Of a stretch of DNA of 64,000 bases, positions 48,844 to 61,120 are shown piece after piece (within the stretch, counting starts at the first letter, position 1; each line of letters opens with the position of its first letter). Location of the stretch: contig JAEQBH010003861.1 of assembly GCA_016808115.1 (NCBI GenBank), forward strand, positions 1 to 64,000, written 5' to 3'. The DNA is from Tetrastigma voinierianum. Lineage: Eukaryota; Streptophyta; Magnoliopsida; Vitales; Vitaceae. The notes under the pieces were generated by a model. The model made no database searches. It was not told the origin of the DNA and saw only the letters and a list, made by a program, of their open reading frames with translations. Position numbers and translations under genes: made by a program.

Positions 48844-48862
48844 TTGGCGCCTGTCGGACAAA
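48844..48862 (+). promoter_or_regulatory. Primer-binding site, tRNA-Asp type
   Basis: TTGGCGCCTGTCGGACAAA corresponds to the Athila consensus TGGCGCCGTTGCCGGGGA, complementary to the 3' end of tRNA-Asp. The preceding 1 kb behaves as the LTR and gag follows about 350 bases later, so position supports the call. Confidence 0.6.
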
Positions 48863-49204
48863 GCTTAGATTGATATAGAGAATTAAGCAATTAGATATTA
48901 CTCGAATTTTCTTTACTTTTGTTTATTTTTAAGGCGTCGGTAATTTGGTTTTGTTGGTTCGTAAATATTTAAATAGTTTCAAAGAAATGTAAGTACATAA
49001 TAATGAGATCAAGCTAACCAACACTGCTGATCCTCAGCTAGAAAGTACTTTCCCATATTGCTCGGAACAGTAGAACATACGTATTAGAAATCCAATAATC
49101 GCGGAAAACACCGAAGAACAAAATCTTGGCATTGAATGCATCGAACTACGAGAGTCAATGGGAATCACCGGCGAACGCTAATCTCTGACCATGACATAAA
49201 CAGA

Positions 49205-49790
49205 TGATCCTTTCATGCTACTAGATGAGTTCGTTTTACCACCAACTGTTGTTCAGACAGCAATCAGACGACCACCCATTCAAGCAAACAATTTTGAATT
49301 GAAGTTTACCACGTGATAAATAAGCCAGAATATCTTGTTTCATGACTACCGGTATGAGAACCCGAACATGCATTCACTAACTTTTAAAGTCTCACGATAA
49401 TGATTAAGTACAACGGAGTTAACAGGAGGCACTCAGCAGGCTTTTTCCACTACTAGTGATCGAAACAAGATTGGCTAACAAGTCACGCCCATTCATTACC
49501 CACTGGAATGACTGCCAGTGTACCTCAACCAAGTTCTTCCCACTAAAATTGTACAACCGTGTGCAAGAGATCACTTTACAACTAGAGGTGGAGAACCGCG
49601 TAGGGCAGGGACAGATTACGACTATTAAGTGAAGTAGCCCACACCACCGATCGACTACAAGGATGTAAGTCCACAAATTCTCTTATAATGGTTCAGGAAT
49701 GCAACTGTGAATAATGATTGATGCTTCAAATTGGAGGAGAATTAAGGAAGAAACCATGCACTGCTTAGAAACTTAGAAGATGTCAGAATT
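49205..49790 (+). pseudogene. Athila-type gag (Retrotrans_gag) region
   Basis: 'LPPTVVQTAIRRPPIQANNF' is readable at about 49238-49300, followed in shifted frames by 'LPYENPNMHLTNF'. Next come 'RLFPLLVIETRLANK', 'THWNDC', 'KFFPLKLYNRVQEIT' and 'MIDASN'. This is the order of the Athila/Tat capsid region (a FPFSL...WL...W..L...F...F segment, then the 'IDA' motif). Many stops and shifts. Confidence 0.7.
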
Positions 49791-50889
49791 CAATACAAAA
49801 CCAAGGCCTAAAGAGAGGGCTACACCGAAAAGAAGGTAACATCAGATAATGAGGTCCTCAAATAATCCGTGAACTATGTAATGTACCGATCAAATGAAGT
49901 AAAGATGACAAAGAAGGAACCGCGAACGCCATCCGCACACCAACCCATGAGTTGTGTACGAGGTAGTGGACCGCATTGGCAAATGTACTTTAATGTCAAC
50001 AAAGAAACCCTTACAGAGGAGTGCCTCGTGATTTGTCCAGTTTAATCAAAATCAATCATGTACAGATGATAAAAACAACAGATTGGGACCGACCAAAAAT
50101 AAGGGTAAAGTAATAATCGTGAACTGCAATGAGGTCAACAATCAAGATATGGGTGGCGAATAATCGCAATAATGCGATCGAACCGAACTAGAACCACACC
50201 CTCCGAGAAAAAGTCGATTTAGAACAAGCTCGCACGATGTTAATTTCCGTACCCCGCCAAGGAATGGCGGTAGAGACTAAAGCAAAACATGTTAATAAGC
50301 AACCCGGCTTGAACAACTGGCACACAACTCGAGAAGTTGAGTACAATGGGCCAAAATGGAAAACTCACCACGTGAAAGACAACCTGCTCCTATCAAGCAA
50401 TTCGTAAAAGTAAACCAGTTGAAGAGATGTGAATTGAGCAGCCACTATGCTTATAGCTGGCAAGAATTGAAACACGCTACAACCCTCGGTCAGAGAATGG
50501 CTAGAGACTGGAGAAGGTCATTCAACAGAGTGCAAAGACGGCGCGCATAAAGAATAAATTTCGTGAGGTGAAACAATCATCATGAACTCACTAAGCAAAG
50601 GCCAAAGATATGAGTTCCTTACCCCAGTCATCAAGAAGCATAAACTGGATAAGCAATTCACTAAATTCAAGAGGTGTTCAAAAGTTACACATCAATATCC
50701 TCAACAGTTGATGCCCTGTGGTTGCATGCCCGCTTATGGGCAAACATAAGACATTTTGTCCCAGAAGAGAAGATGAGACAGCGATTTTGAAACAAAGAAC
50801 TTAACTCCAGGAATGCCACATACTTCGGGAGGAAGCCGCCGCAAACTCAAGGACCCAGCAATTTCAATTATCCCCACCATCGGGAAATG

Positions 50890-51190
50890 CTACTTGAGAG
50901 TCTATGTGATTCTGGTGCCAAAGATAACTTTGGTTAGTGCCTTGTATCCATTTCAAACTTGGGATTAGGTGAAGCCTGCCCACACAAATACACACTCTGT
51001 GCTTGATGCATCTTGAAGCATCCAAGAGGAATGTAATAGAAATATGGTCTGTAAGAATGACAATGATTCTTATACTTAATGTTTTGATATGAGGCAAGAT
51101 AAAGAAATACCTGATAATCTTGGGTAGAAATCAAGCCAGAACCCAGAACACTTGATGTTCTAGGAGAAACTAAAATTGAGGGTATAAGAA
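50890..51190 (+). pseudogene. Athila-type aspartic protease region
   Basis: The catalytic block 'ESLCDSGAK' (Cys-Asp-Ser-Gly-Ala at 50905-50919) is followed in order by 'NLGLGEACPH', a 'RNVIEI' segment and 'DKEIPDNLG'-like text. These match the DSGA, KLGLGE, GVIEDV and PIILGRPFL landmarks of the family. The active-site DSG triad is preserved in sequence but the reading frame is not. Confidence 0.65.
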
Positions 51191-51949
51191 GATGAAGTAA
51201 AGTTCAACGGAGGTAAAGGAGACAACTGCTGCAAAGAGAGCACTGGCTTTATATTTAAATAGAGAGGCTATAGCACTCTTGAGTCATGGTCCCACCTCAA
51301 TCTTGAGATCAGCCTTAGTGGAGGAATGAGTCCGAGAACCCGGTTTAAGAGGCGTGTAAGAATATAAATGGATGGACTCTTTCTGACACACAGATTAAAT
51401 ACTTGACCTTCGCTAAGGAGTTAAACGTCATCTCACCTGGGATTGAAAGCAACCGCCAAGATGTCTCAAAAAACTTACCTCAAACAGCTCTTGTGCTATG
51501 CATACCTTAATGACCACGCTTATCTATGATTATCTCAGCATTGAATCACACTAGAGGAAGAGAGAAGTTATCGAGGGTCCTTCAGATCACAAACATGTAC
51601 CTGATATTCTAAATTCTTTGATTCTAAAAGGGATTCATCTTCTATGTGCATGCATCAGATTTTACTAGAAGATGGACATACTAAAGGAAGAACGAAGGTT
51701 AAATCCGACAGCCAATGGAGGTAGTCCGGAAAGAGGTTCTAAATATTAGATACCTGGGTGATTTGACCTCACTTCGCATATGGTATGGTCACCCAGCCAG
51801 AGCCGAAGATGATAACAAACTGCCATCAGATCAAACAACATTCACCGCTGCCTATAACAGGCCATCAAGGAGATTTGTATTGATTATCTAAACCGAATAA
51901 AATAAATTTTAAAAGATCTATTTACGTCGCTTTCTAGATCGATGCTCGA

Positions 51950-52325
51950 ACACGTCGGTTATGAAATACGGTTTTTGATGGATATTCCGGTTACAACTAA
52001 AATTGTTATAGCTCTTGAAGATCAGAGAAGACAACATTCACTTGTCCTTATGGTACATTCGCATTCCATGATGTCTTTGATCAGTAAGAATGCAACGTAC
52101 TTTTCAATTTATGTATGATGGCCATATTTCATATGGTGGAAAAGACAATTGAGATCTTTATGGACGATTTTTCAAAAAGAAGGGAAATTCATTTGACAAC
52201 CGTTTAGAGAACGAGAGTTTTTGACCGCAATATGTGAAGAGACAAAATGAATTCAATCAAAAGCACATTTTTGATGCACAAGAGGGTATTGTCCTCGACA
52301 TCTGATTTCAAAGAGAAATTTGAGA
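51950..52325 (+). pseudogene. Athila-type reverse transcriptase, truncated
   Basis: Recoverable across frames are 'LDGYSGYN'-like text (51975), 'TTFTCPYGTFA' (52030), 'LCMMAIF' (52105), 'VEKTIEIFMDDFS' with the catalytic MDD (about 52138-52176) and 'AQEGIVL' (52280). The sequence breaks off at the position of 'GHLISKRGIEVD', before the RT thumb, where the Tekay LTR repeat begins. Confidence 0.7.
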
Positions 52326-52328
52326 CTC

Positions 52329-54414
52329 TGTTTCCATTGAGTCAAGAATCCATCCATATGCCCGAGGAAGATATTAGATGTCGACCGGCAGGTGTTAGAC
52401 TGAGCCTGGCCACTCTGGGGCAAATTGTCATCTGTGCCGGCCTCATTAAGATCGACCGCGCATGACCTCCAACTCTGGTCACATCTCCTTCTTGAACTCC
52501 GAGGTTCTTGGACTCTATGGAAAGCCCATTGAGCTCAAGAATCCATCCACATACCTGAGGAAGATATTAGATGTCACGCATCTGAGGTGTTAGACGAGCC
52601 TGCAACTTTCTAAGTGCAGCCTACCCGCATCACTGTCAAGATCGATCACAGATGACCTCCAACTTAAGGTCATACTCCTTCGTTTGAACTCCGATTTGAG
52701 TGTTTTGACCTGGTGGTTCATTGAGTCAAGAATCCATCCATACGCCTTAGGAAGATAGATGTCAGACCAGTGTCAGACCGGAGTCACTTTTAGTGCAGCT
52801 CGTCGGGTCGTCACCGTCAAGATCGACCAAGCAGATTGACCCCAACTCTAAGGTCATATCTCCTTCTTGAACTCCGATTTGGTGTTCTGGACTCCTATGG
52901 AAAGCCCATTGAGTCAAGAATCCATCCATATGCCTGAGGAAGATATTAATGCCGAATTTGCTGTGTCGACTGTGCCTGGTCACCGCCAGCCTCGTCGGGC
53001 CCAGTGTCGCCTGTCAAGACCTGACTACGATGATCTCCCAACTTCTAAGGCCCAAGAACTTCTTCTGCCCTAACTCCGATTCGAGGTGTTCTCGCACTCA
53101 TGGTTTCCATTGAGTCAAGAATTCATCAATAGATATGGGTGATAAGATTTGAACTCATATTAGTCCTGGAAAATATGAAAACAGTAGGCTCAGAGGGTAA
53201 CTATAGTTATTCATATTATGAATTCATAAATTACTCATATAGTGGTGCAGATAAGCTTATTTACGACAATGCAGACATTTAAAAATGCAAAGTATGAATA
53301 AATGATTATATATATATATACAGATATATATATATATATATATATGGATAATATATATATAGTATATATATATATATATATATCATGATATGATTACCTA
53401 ATGACAATAATTATCTCTGGAATATGAGATATATAATGAGCATAAAATACACACTTGACCATTCACTAGAACCCGTAGAGGATAGATGCACGCCCATTAG
53501 GGAAATGTCCCAAACATATGTCTCCCTATATCGAGGCCCCAAGGTCGATGACATGATCCCGCCTGGAACACGTTGCTCCTGTAACACCACGTCATCCAGC
53601 CTTATGATTGGTCACCGCCCCCAGACAAGATGATACCTTCTGGGCAATGAGAGCACAGCCTTCGGGTCTTCATGGACCAACGCTTCATACGTTGAATATA
53701 GCGCCCTCCTGCGGACCACCGCTTTCATACAAAGGAATATAGCGTCCGGGCCCTCACAGATCACCCGCTTCGCGATAAAGAGCATATAGCGCCCATCTGC
53801 CTCATGGTTTCAGATTCACTTCTAAGGTTTATGCAGACTGAACACAAAAACGATGGTATATGCCAAGGTAGATAATACATGACATTGCTGCCATAAGAAC
53901 AAGAAGGTACAAGATTACATGAAAAGTATATGAAAGATGATAAGAAATGAAATCGGTTATGAAAAGTATATATATATGAGAAATGATAAGAATCAGAAAT
54001 GTTATATGTGATATGCGCATTTGTATAGAAGTGTGGGTGACTCTAATAGAACAGACCCACTCGCTTTGAAGCCTAGGGCACATGTCTGAATCCGTGTAGG
54101 CGTAAGAGGAAATCGAGAACGGGCAATCCACATCAAGAAGCCAAAGGCCACACATCAATAGGTGCTCACCAAATAACCTTTTAGGTCTAGTTTGTGATAT
54201 GAAATTTTGTAAACTAATGTAAATATTGTAAATGTTGAATACATTTCCATATATGGAGCTTGTATATAGCTATTTTGTAATCCACACATGTATCGTAATA
54301 CAAGCATCGGTTTAACATTATATGAGAATATGTAAGTGTAAAGGTTATGTTAAAATAAAATAAAAATAAAATGACCCCTCATTTGACACCCTATGCCGAG
54401 TTGGGGGCGTCACA
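52329..54414 (+). repeat. 3' LTR of the Tekay-type element, 5'-truncated
   Basis: About 2.1 kb. It starts within the 195-bp tandem repeat and ends ...GGGGGCGTCACA. Five repeat phrases occur at 52334, 52526, 52719, 52906 and 53107. An interrupted TA array (53306-53383), 'atgagaaatgataagaatca' (near 53977) and 'gacaccctatgccgag' follow in the same order as in the left LTR. About 1.1-1.3 kb of its 5' end is missing at the Athila junction. Confidence 0.75.
53306..53383. repeat. Interrupted (TA)n array in 3' LTR
   Basis: Homologous to the TA array at 42097-42191 but broken by 'cag', 'gg' and 'gt' interruptions. Confidence 0.9.
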
Positions 54415-57155
54415 CTGAGAGGATTCATAAATCATACATTATCAGACGTTACTAATCAAGAAGCATTACAATGACAAGAGTATTGATTCAAAAGAAAGAA
54501 AAAACAACATTATGTTATTCATTTGATCAAAATAACACTAAATCATAAGATTGCAAACGTCAATGTGCATGTAATAACGAAAAAACATGAGCTTTCCTTA
54601 CAAAATACATGAAAAGGAAAACCTAACTAAACAAGTTATCGCTTCCAGAATCGCCAAGTAGTTTTCTTTGTTCACACAAACAGTGCCCGGCAGTGGGTCG
54701 CCAACATGCTAATGAGGCATGTGTTCAACTGAAATGAGGGACTCTACAACTTTCTCTTTAACAAAAAAGAACTTCACATCAATGTGCTTTGAGCGAGAAG
54801 TGCTCCTAGAGAAAGATACAACTGTAAAATTATCGTAATACTTAGAAAACTGTTTTAAGAACCAACCTCCAAAGCTCAAAAAATGCTCCAGAATCACATA
54901 TTTGTGTGTCAAATAGCTTCATAACACGCCACATACTCTACCTCCGTAGTAGAAGAAGTTGTAAGTGTCTGTTTGACACTTTTCCACCAAACATCTTCTT
55001 CAGCCATCATAAAGATATAACAAAAAGTTGACTTTTTATCATCCACACAACCTGCATAATCAAAATCACTAAAACCAACCACCTAAAGAGTGTCAGTACG
55101 CCGATATGTCAACATGAGATCCTTGATACCCTAAAGATAGCTCAAAACTATCTTATCCGCTTTCTAGTGGTTTTGACTAGGATCACTCAAGTACCTACCC
55201 AACACGCCGACAACAAAAGCATATCAGGGTGTTTGCATACTTGAGCATACATCATCTTCCCACAATTGAAGAATAAGGAATCACTTTCATCTTTTCTCTC
55301 TCAATATCATTTTGAGGACATTAGCCTTTGGAAAATCTATCACCCTTTACAATTGGTGTCTTACCAGAAGAACATGATTGCATATTGAACCTTTTCAAAA
55401 TGTGTTCAATATACGCTTGTTGAGACAATCTCAACATGTCACTAGGTATATCGCAAAGCATCTGTATGCCTAAGACATAAGATACTTCCCTAAGATCCTT
55501 CATCTCAAAATGGCTAAACAATAGTTGCTTTGTCTAAACTAATAGGCCAGTATCATTGACTGTGAGCAAAATATCATCAACATATAAAACCGAGAATATG
55601 TATTTGCTCCGAAAAAAATTTCATATATATTCATTGATCGACGATGTTCTCCTTAAAACCATTGGCGATGACAACTTCATCAAACTTAAGATACCACTGC
55701 CTAGAAGCCTGTTTTAAATCATAAATGGATTTATGAAGTTTACACACCATGTGTTCCTTACCAACTTCTTCAAAACCAATAGGTTGAGACATGTAAACAT
55801 CCTAAACTAAGTCTCCATTTAAGAAAGATGTCCTCACATCCATCTGATGCAACTCCAAGTTAAAAAGAGCCACTATAGCCATAATAACACGTAGAGAGTC
55901 TTTAGTGGATATGGGAGAGAAGGTTTCCTTGAAATCAATACCTTCCCGTTGACTGCTAATTCCTCGCCACTAATCTTGCTTTATCTCTACCTGGGTCCTC
56001 GCATCGCACATCTTGAACACCCATTTGCACCCATAGGTTCTACAATAATTTAGAAAATCTACCAAGCTTTACACTTTATTCTGTGACATATAAGTCATCT
56101 CATCTTTCATTACATCAATCCAGAAGTTAGATTAAGGACTAGCAATGGCTTATTTATAGGTAGTTTGATATGATACGTCATCCACATCATACTCATGCTC
56201 TTGCAACTAGACAATGTAGTCATTTGAAATTGAAGGCTTACGCGACCTTTCTGACCTCCTCAAGGGTATATCTATGACTACACTTAGGGTTACTAAGTCC
56301 ACATATGGGACTACTGGATCTACATCCTCTATTAGTTCATTATCAAAAGTGGCTATTAAATGTCAATAACAATGTATTAGAGATCGAGGGGCAAGCTATG
56401 AGAAAATAAGAATAAAATCGGGTACTAACACAATTTCTCTTGGCAATAGTACCAATATCATCATCAAAATAGATAGCTCAATCTGATTCAATCACTCTGG
56501 AGGTGTGCCACCGGCAATAAAACCTAGAACCTCTTGATCTCACACAATAACCAACAAAGCATCTACTAATGGCCTTGACTGTTTATCAATAGTGGGTTCT
56601 ACTGCCTCACTTCCACCTTGGCAATTTCTAAATATGGAAGTGATTAAGACTAGGCTTTCCTGCATTCAAAGCTCACTGAGTCTTAGGAACAGACTTACTA
56701 GGCACTTGGTTCAAAATATAAGTTGCATTTTTCAAAGCTTCACCCCATAAGAACTCAGGTAGTAAGGAATTAACAACCATACATCACACCATATCAAGAA
56801 GCATTCAATTCCTCCTCTACGCAATCCCATTCTGTTGAGGAGTACTATACATTGTATACTGAGCATCAATGCCACATTCCTAGAGGTACTTTGCAAATGG
56901 TCCAGGGTTGTGTCCCGTTTCATCATATCTACCATAATACTCACCACCTTTATCAGAATGAACCACTTTGATCTTCTTCCCTGGTTGGAGCTCAACTTTA
57001 GCTTTGAAAGCCTCCAAAGAGTAAGAGTTCTCTCAAATGAGCTTGACAAAACCATAACGGGAATAATCATCAATGAATGTGATGAAATATTTGTGGCCAC
57101 CCATAGCAGGATGAGTGAATGGCCCATAAATATCTGTATGAATAACCCCAAGAAA
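54415..57155 (-). pseudogene. Ty1/copia pol: integrase, RT, RNase H
   Basis: Minus-strand order. Integrase core starts 'LGVIHTDIYGPF' (57155-57115) and continues 'SYSLEAFKAKVELQ', then 'GTTLDHLQSTSRN' in another frame. RT shows 'WVFKMCDARTQVEI', 'FKETFSPIS', 'LHQMDVRTSFLNGD', 'SIYDLKQASRQWYLKFDE' and the catalytic 'LYVDDILLT' (YVDD at 55584-55573). 'FEMKDLREVSYVLGIQML' follows near 55500, then RNase H with 'DYAGCVDDKKST' and 'TTSSTTEVEYVACYEAI' (about 54960-54910). The tail reads 'FFVKEKVVESLISVEHMPH' near 54720. Gag, protease and the start of integrase are missing, cut off by another LTR at 57156. Stops and shifts throughout. Confidence 0.8.
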
Positions 57156-58957
57156 TTTAACGCCCTAAATATAACCTAGTAGTTTCAAATTTAGACCCCA
57201 TTGAACCGAGAAATTAGTCAAATTAAGGCTCTATTTTCAGGAAAATTCTTGTTCAGTTTGGTACAGTTTTAATATTTAGGCCATAAGTTGAGTTTCACTC
57301 ATCCAAATTGAGTGATTCAATTTTTTTGATAAACTAAACTTCTATAAGAAAAATATCCTTGAAATAAGTGTATTCAAATTTGGACCCCATTGGACCCAAA
57401 AATTCATCAAAGTGAAGCTCTATTTTCGGGCAAATTCTGGTTATGTTTTGAAAATAGAGTAAATTCCTGTTGTTTTGAACATATCTTGAGTTTCGTTCAA
57501 TCGATGATTCCAATTTCTAACAAATAGATTTATAGGGAACAATGACTTGAAGGAAGGTTAAAATATGGCCTATTTGTTCCCAAAAAATTTTACTTGAAGG
57601 AAGTTGGGTAGAAAACAACCCTAGCTAGAAACCTAAATAAGCCAACTAATATTGTTCTCTAATTGTGATGGATTAAAGGTTAGTGACAAGGAAGATTGAC
57701 CCAAGAATAGGATTATGAGGATAGGAATTGAGGAGCGACAACCTTTTTGGGTTTGTTGTTGGTTGAAATGATTTTCAAGAAAACTGCATATGTGATTTGT
57801 TTTAAGTGATTTGGGAAAATTGATTTCAAATGAATGCCATAAAAATTGCATGAGCATCAAAATGTATTATTTGGGTATAAATGTATATAAAATATTGCAA
57901 ATTACTATGATTGAGTTTTAAAGCCCTTAATGTAATGTTATCCGTAAGATATTCGAAAGTTAAGGATAGATCGTATACCAATGCGGTCAAACTACCAAGA
58001 TCAAGAACTTAAATGAAATATAGTGGCATACCGATTTGTATCCCAACGGGACACTATCGATAGTGTACACACAATGATTTTATAACCAAATACAAATCTT
58101 GCGGGTACCATATTGTGTTATAAAATGTTTTTTCTAACTGGCTCGCAACCTAGCAGACTACGTTTGATTCCATTATCCTATGCACCGAAAGAAATGGTTA
58201 AATTCATTTAAGGGAAAAATTATAAGTAAATGTGTGAAATGCATGATTTGAGTTTCTAATGAAATATTGCATATGAAATTATTATACTTTGAAGTGATCA
58301 AATGATTTGCAAATGAAAGTGTGTGAAATAAGCATAGATATATAATGTATATTGCATGGACTATTGAAATTGTGCCCAAAACATTATTTCAGAAAAGTTG
58401 CATATTTGTGTTTAATTGAAATGAAGAGAGAGGTGCATAGAACCACTAAGCATGAAAATGCTTAGCACGTTGTTTTTTATCATCGCGCAGGTATCGATTG
58501 ATTAGGGACAAGAACAAAGACCGTAGAGTTCAGAGTCATCGTCGAATCGTGCAGAGTATAAGTAAACGCTCTGTCTCATCCATACATTTCATCCCGTGAC
58601 ATTATTTGATCATTTTTATAATGAAACCAAAAATGTATAAGTTTTCATAGGGAGAACATATTTGATTTATTTGTGGAGATGAACTCTAATAATGTTTTGT
58701 AAATGTTAATGTTGAAAGGGCATACATGCCATATTGAATGAAAGTAAGACTGACAAAAAGGTGGGCCTCTCTTTAACCGAAATGATTAGTGGACATTTAT
58801 TTTTGCAAGATTCGAAATGTATATATGGTAAAATCAACCGCGCCCCCGGATCCTGCCTCGCCTCAGCCGGGTCATACGTGGGCTGGACAAAACATCCAAA
58901 CACACGAAATCGCTAAAGTGAGCCTCAGCACCCGAATGCCCCCAATAAAGTGTAACA
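57156..58957 (+). mobile_element. Gypsy-type LTR inserted into the copia element
   Basis: Opens TTTAACGCCCTAAATATAAC, one base from the common TGTAACGCCCTAAATA start. It contains LTR-interior phrases such as 'atgcttagcacgttg' followed by 'cgcgcaggtatcg' near 58455-58500. A possible 3' end is the 'tgtaaca' at 58951-58957. The flanks agaaa (57151-57155) and aggaa (58958-58962) would then be a 5-bp target duplication with one difference. The copia frame stops exactly at the left edge. The right edge is tentative. Within it, 57181-57300 and 57375-57480 are a diverged direct duplication ('ttcaaattt', 'gaccccattg', 'ggctctattttc'). Confidence 0.5.
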
Positions 58958-59049
58958 AGGAAAACACCCCAAAAACTTGAAACACGCATTGTCTTTAATG
59001 CAAAATAATGTCAATATGTGAAAAGAGACTCCCCTCATAAAGCATAATG

Positions 59050-60143
59050 ACAAACAAAATCGTCATCTACAAGGGCCGCTTATGGATAAGCCGAGGCCAT
59101 GCCAAAAGCCGAATGGTGGAGGCAAGTGGGCGATGGCACCATGATAATGCTACTTTGTGGTAGAACTGCATCATGGTGACCATATATGTTGTTTTTGCAC
59201 TCGACGTGGTCAATCTGCATCTACTGCCTACGTGCCAGCTCATCCTGGCGAGATGAGAACCTAGAGAACACGCCTGAGTGCGTTCGAAGATCATCCCTGA
59301 TCCCGTCCCGAATCCTCCTCTCTTTGTCGCCGATTGCAGTCACTCTCTGGCCCTCTCCTCGTCCTCCGACATACCTACTCCATCTTTGATTTGTGAAGTG
59401 ACAATGGGAGTCGATGATTGGATTTCTCCTTGGACTTGAGCATCGACACTTCAGCAACTCGACACAACTAGGTGATGAGAGAAGGGTGGATCAAGGCTCC
59501 AGTACAACGCCCTTAGGTGGATTTGATAATCCCCCTCTCTATGACATGCCCGACATCAAATTTGATGCCCTGGACGATTGCATAAAGAAAGATCATCTTG
59601 TCCTTGGTAACCATGGTCAGATGAAGGTTAGGCTTTAGTTTGGCAAAGAGAAAATTATACTAGACGTTCAAGACAGGTGTGAGGGCCTTCATCTGAAACG
59701 TCATCACCTGTTATGTAGATGGATGGCGCTTCCACACTCCCCGTCCCTTGGTAAGAGATCTCATCTGTTGATAATCTGTGTTCTGAAATATAGTCGTGTA
59801 GGCTTCGCTGTCGTCATCTACTAGATTATAAAGCTAATTTATTGATGTCGCACTAAAATCAACCCATACTGTGGATCCAACCTGACACCTCAGGTTGTAG
59901 TGGAACTCGCGAACTACTAGATATCTCAGTAGGATGCTCGAAAATCTCAGCCCACCCCTCCCGAACGACGGCTGAAGTAGGCATTCGAAGCTGCGGAAAC
60001 CCCGCTTAGGAACAAAGGTCCTATTGTAGAGCGAATTGTGGTCTAGCCTCTCCGCATCTCAGGTTGTTTGGGGGAGGTGGAGGTTCTTGGGAAATGAATC
60101 CCATTCTCTTTCTCTTAATTGGAACTGCTTTCTTAGGAGCCAT
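59050..60143 (-). pseudogene. Putative plant transposon protein (PF20167-like)
   Basis: The chosen start is the ATG at 60143-60141 (MAPKKAVPIKRKR), a basic N-terminus typical of this family. Across frame changes the minus strand then reads 'FVPKRGFRSFECLL', 'VREFHYNLRC', 'VDFSATSIN', 'NLVDDDSEAY', 'DYQQMRSLTKGRGVWKRHPS', 'VMTFQMKALTPVLN', 'FLFAKLKPNLHLTMVTKDKM', 'LYAIVQGIKFDVGHVI' and 'LIHPSLIT'. These follow the plant transposon protein domain in order (VREFY.N, a YxLPD segment, W..., FxRxxLxPxAK.W.xFixxxLxPTxH, TKdralLLyaIlxgkxidVGkvI, LiTxLC). It ends with a charged, coiled-coil-like tail (about 59380-59220). Function unknown. The domain is found in retrotransposon-associated ORFs. Stops at several places mark it as dead. 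Confidence 0.6.
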
Positions 60144-60299
60144 TGAGAACGAAGGAAGGTGGTTTGGAAATATTGGTTTTTAGAGGGAAGAGAGAAAGTT
60201 TAGTTGATGGTGAAATGAATAAAATGACTTTTCGGGTCTATTTAAAGTGCCCTAGGTTCGGGCATCTTTTCCTAGGCTAAGCACTTAAGAAGATGAAAG

Positions 60300-60545
60300 G
60301 TTGTGGGGGTTCTCTTAGGCATAGGTGGCTTCGCGAGAGCAAGCTAAAAGTTTCCTGGGGTTCGCCTAAGCGAAAAGTCTTTCGCCAAGGCGAACCCGAG
60401 AGCTTGCCAACCAAAAGGTGAGGGGTTCGCCTAGGCGAAGGTCTTCCTTTGCCAAGGCGAACCAGAGGACTTCACTAGATGAACTACGAGTTCGCTTAGG
60501 CAAAGAGTTCTTCTCCTAGGCGAACCATAACACTGTGCTTAGTGA
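60300..60545. repeat. 65-bp tandem repeat with TTCGCCTAGGCGAA palindromes
   Basis: Units start at 60361, 60426 and 60491, exactly 65 bases apart, with a more degraded one before them. Each unit holds two palindrome-like cores (for example TTCGCCTAAGCGAA at 60361 and TTCGCCAAGGCGAA at 60380). The copy at 60426 is a perfect 14-base palindrome. It lies between the PF20167-like ORF and the PMD fragment. Confidence 0.8.
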
Positions 60546-60715
60546 ACTAGAACTTCAAAAAGGCCATAGCCATGGAAAGATACTCCATGGAAGGCTTACC
60601 CGAATGAGGAAAGAAGACAATGGCAAAGAAGAACCAACATAAACTCTATGTGCTCTATGGTGTAAGGAACCCTAGTAGATGTTCGCCACTTTCGTATAGC
60701 GGACGAGTAAGAAGT

Positions 60716-61120
60716 CTAGGAGGTGGAAGAGACATTAAGATGAGGAAGTGATGGATCATGGACATCTATAAGGCATACGGCCTCTGAACCCTCAACAAGC
60801 AACCTAGTAAGGATAGAAATGTCCCTCATGGTGATGGATGTGGGACCGAAAGGGAAGAGAAATGAATTTAAACCCTTAGACCAAAACCTCAGGGTAGTGC
60901 TCATCAAATCCAAATCTAGGGTTACGCTTACCTTGGTAAGCTCAATGAATTAGGCAATACATAGGGATTCCCACTGTTCCTGGAAATAAGGGGATAGTCT
61001 GTCCACCAAAGTTATCTAATCCTAAGATGCCATAGGCCATGATTTGGCCAGAAGAGCCATAAGTCGTAGTTCTTTCCCAATAAGTGTCTCTGATTGCAAC
61101 GTTAGAGGAAAAGGAAAGGT
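60716..61120 (-). pseudogene. Plant mobile domain (PMD) protein fragment
   Basis: On the minus strand 'DRLSPYFQEQWESLCIA' (about 61010-60960), 'FIELTKVSVTLDLDL' and 'TLRFWSKGLNSFLFPFGP', then 'ITMRDISILTRLLVEGSE' (60880-60790), can be read. They match the PMD core: W...VdRL.p.f...W..lGI...I.ls......d..L......FW...tntF.f.fGe.titL.Dv..ltGL...G. PMD proteins occur as host regulators of transposon silencing (MAIN-type) and as transposon-carried copies. The neighbourhood and a stop before the domain favour a transposon-borne fragment. Only about 110 residues are recognisable. Confidence 0.6.

Larger units (their letters stand above)
47700..52328 (+). mobile_element. 5' half of an Athila-type element inside the Tekay element
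   Basis: In order on the plus strand: a GC-rich LTR-like stretch with repeated 'aacgccgcg' phrases (47820-47980), a 'ttggcgcc' primer site at 48845, gag (49205-49790), protease (50890-51190) and the first part of RT (51950-52325). Everything after the RT is missing, and the Tekay 3' LTR starts abruptly at about 52329. The start is approximate because it overlaps the end of the Tekay chromodomain frame. No right-hand Athila LTR exists, so insertion must have been followed by deletion or unequal recombination. Confidence 0.65.
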
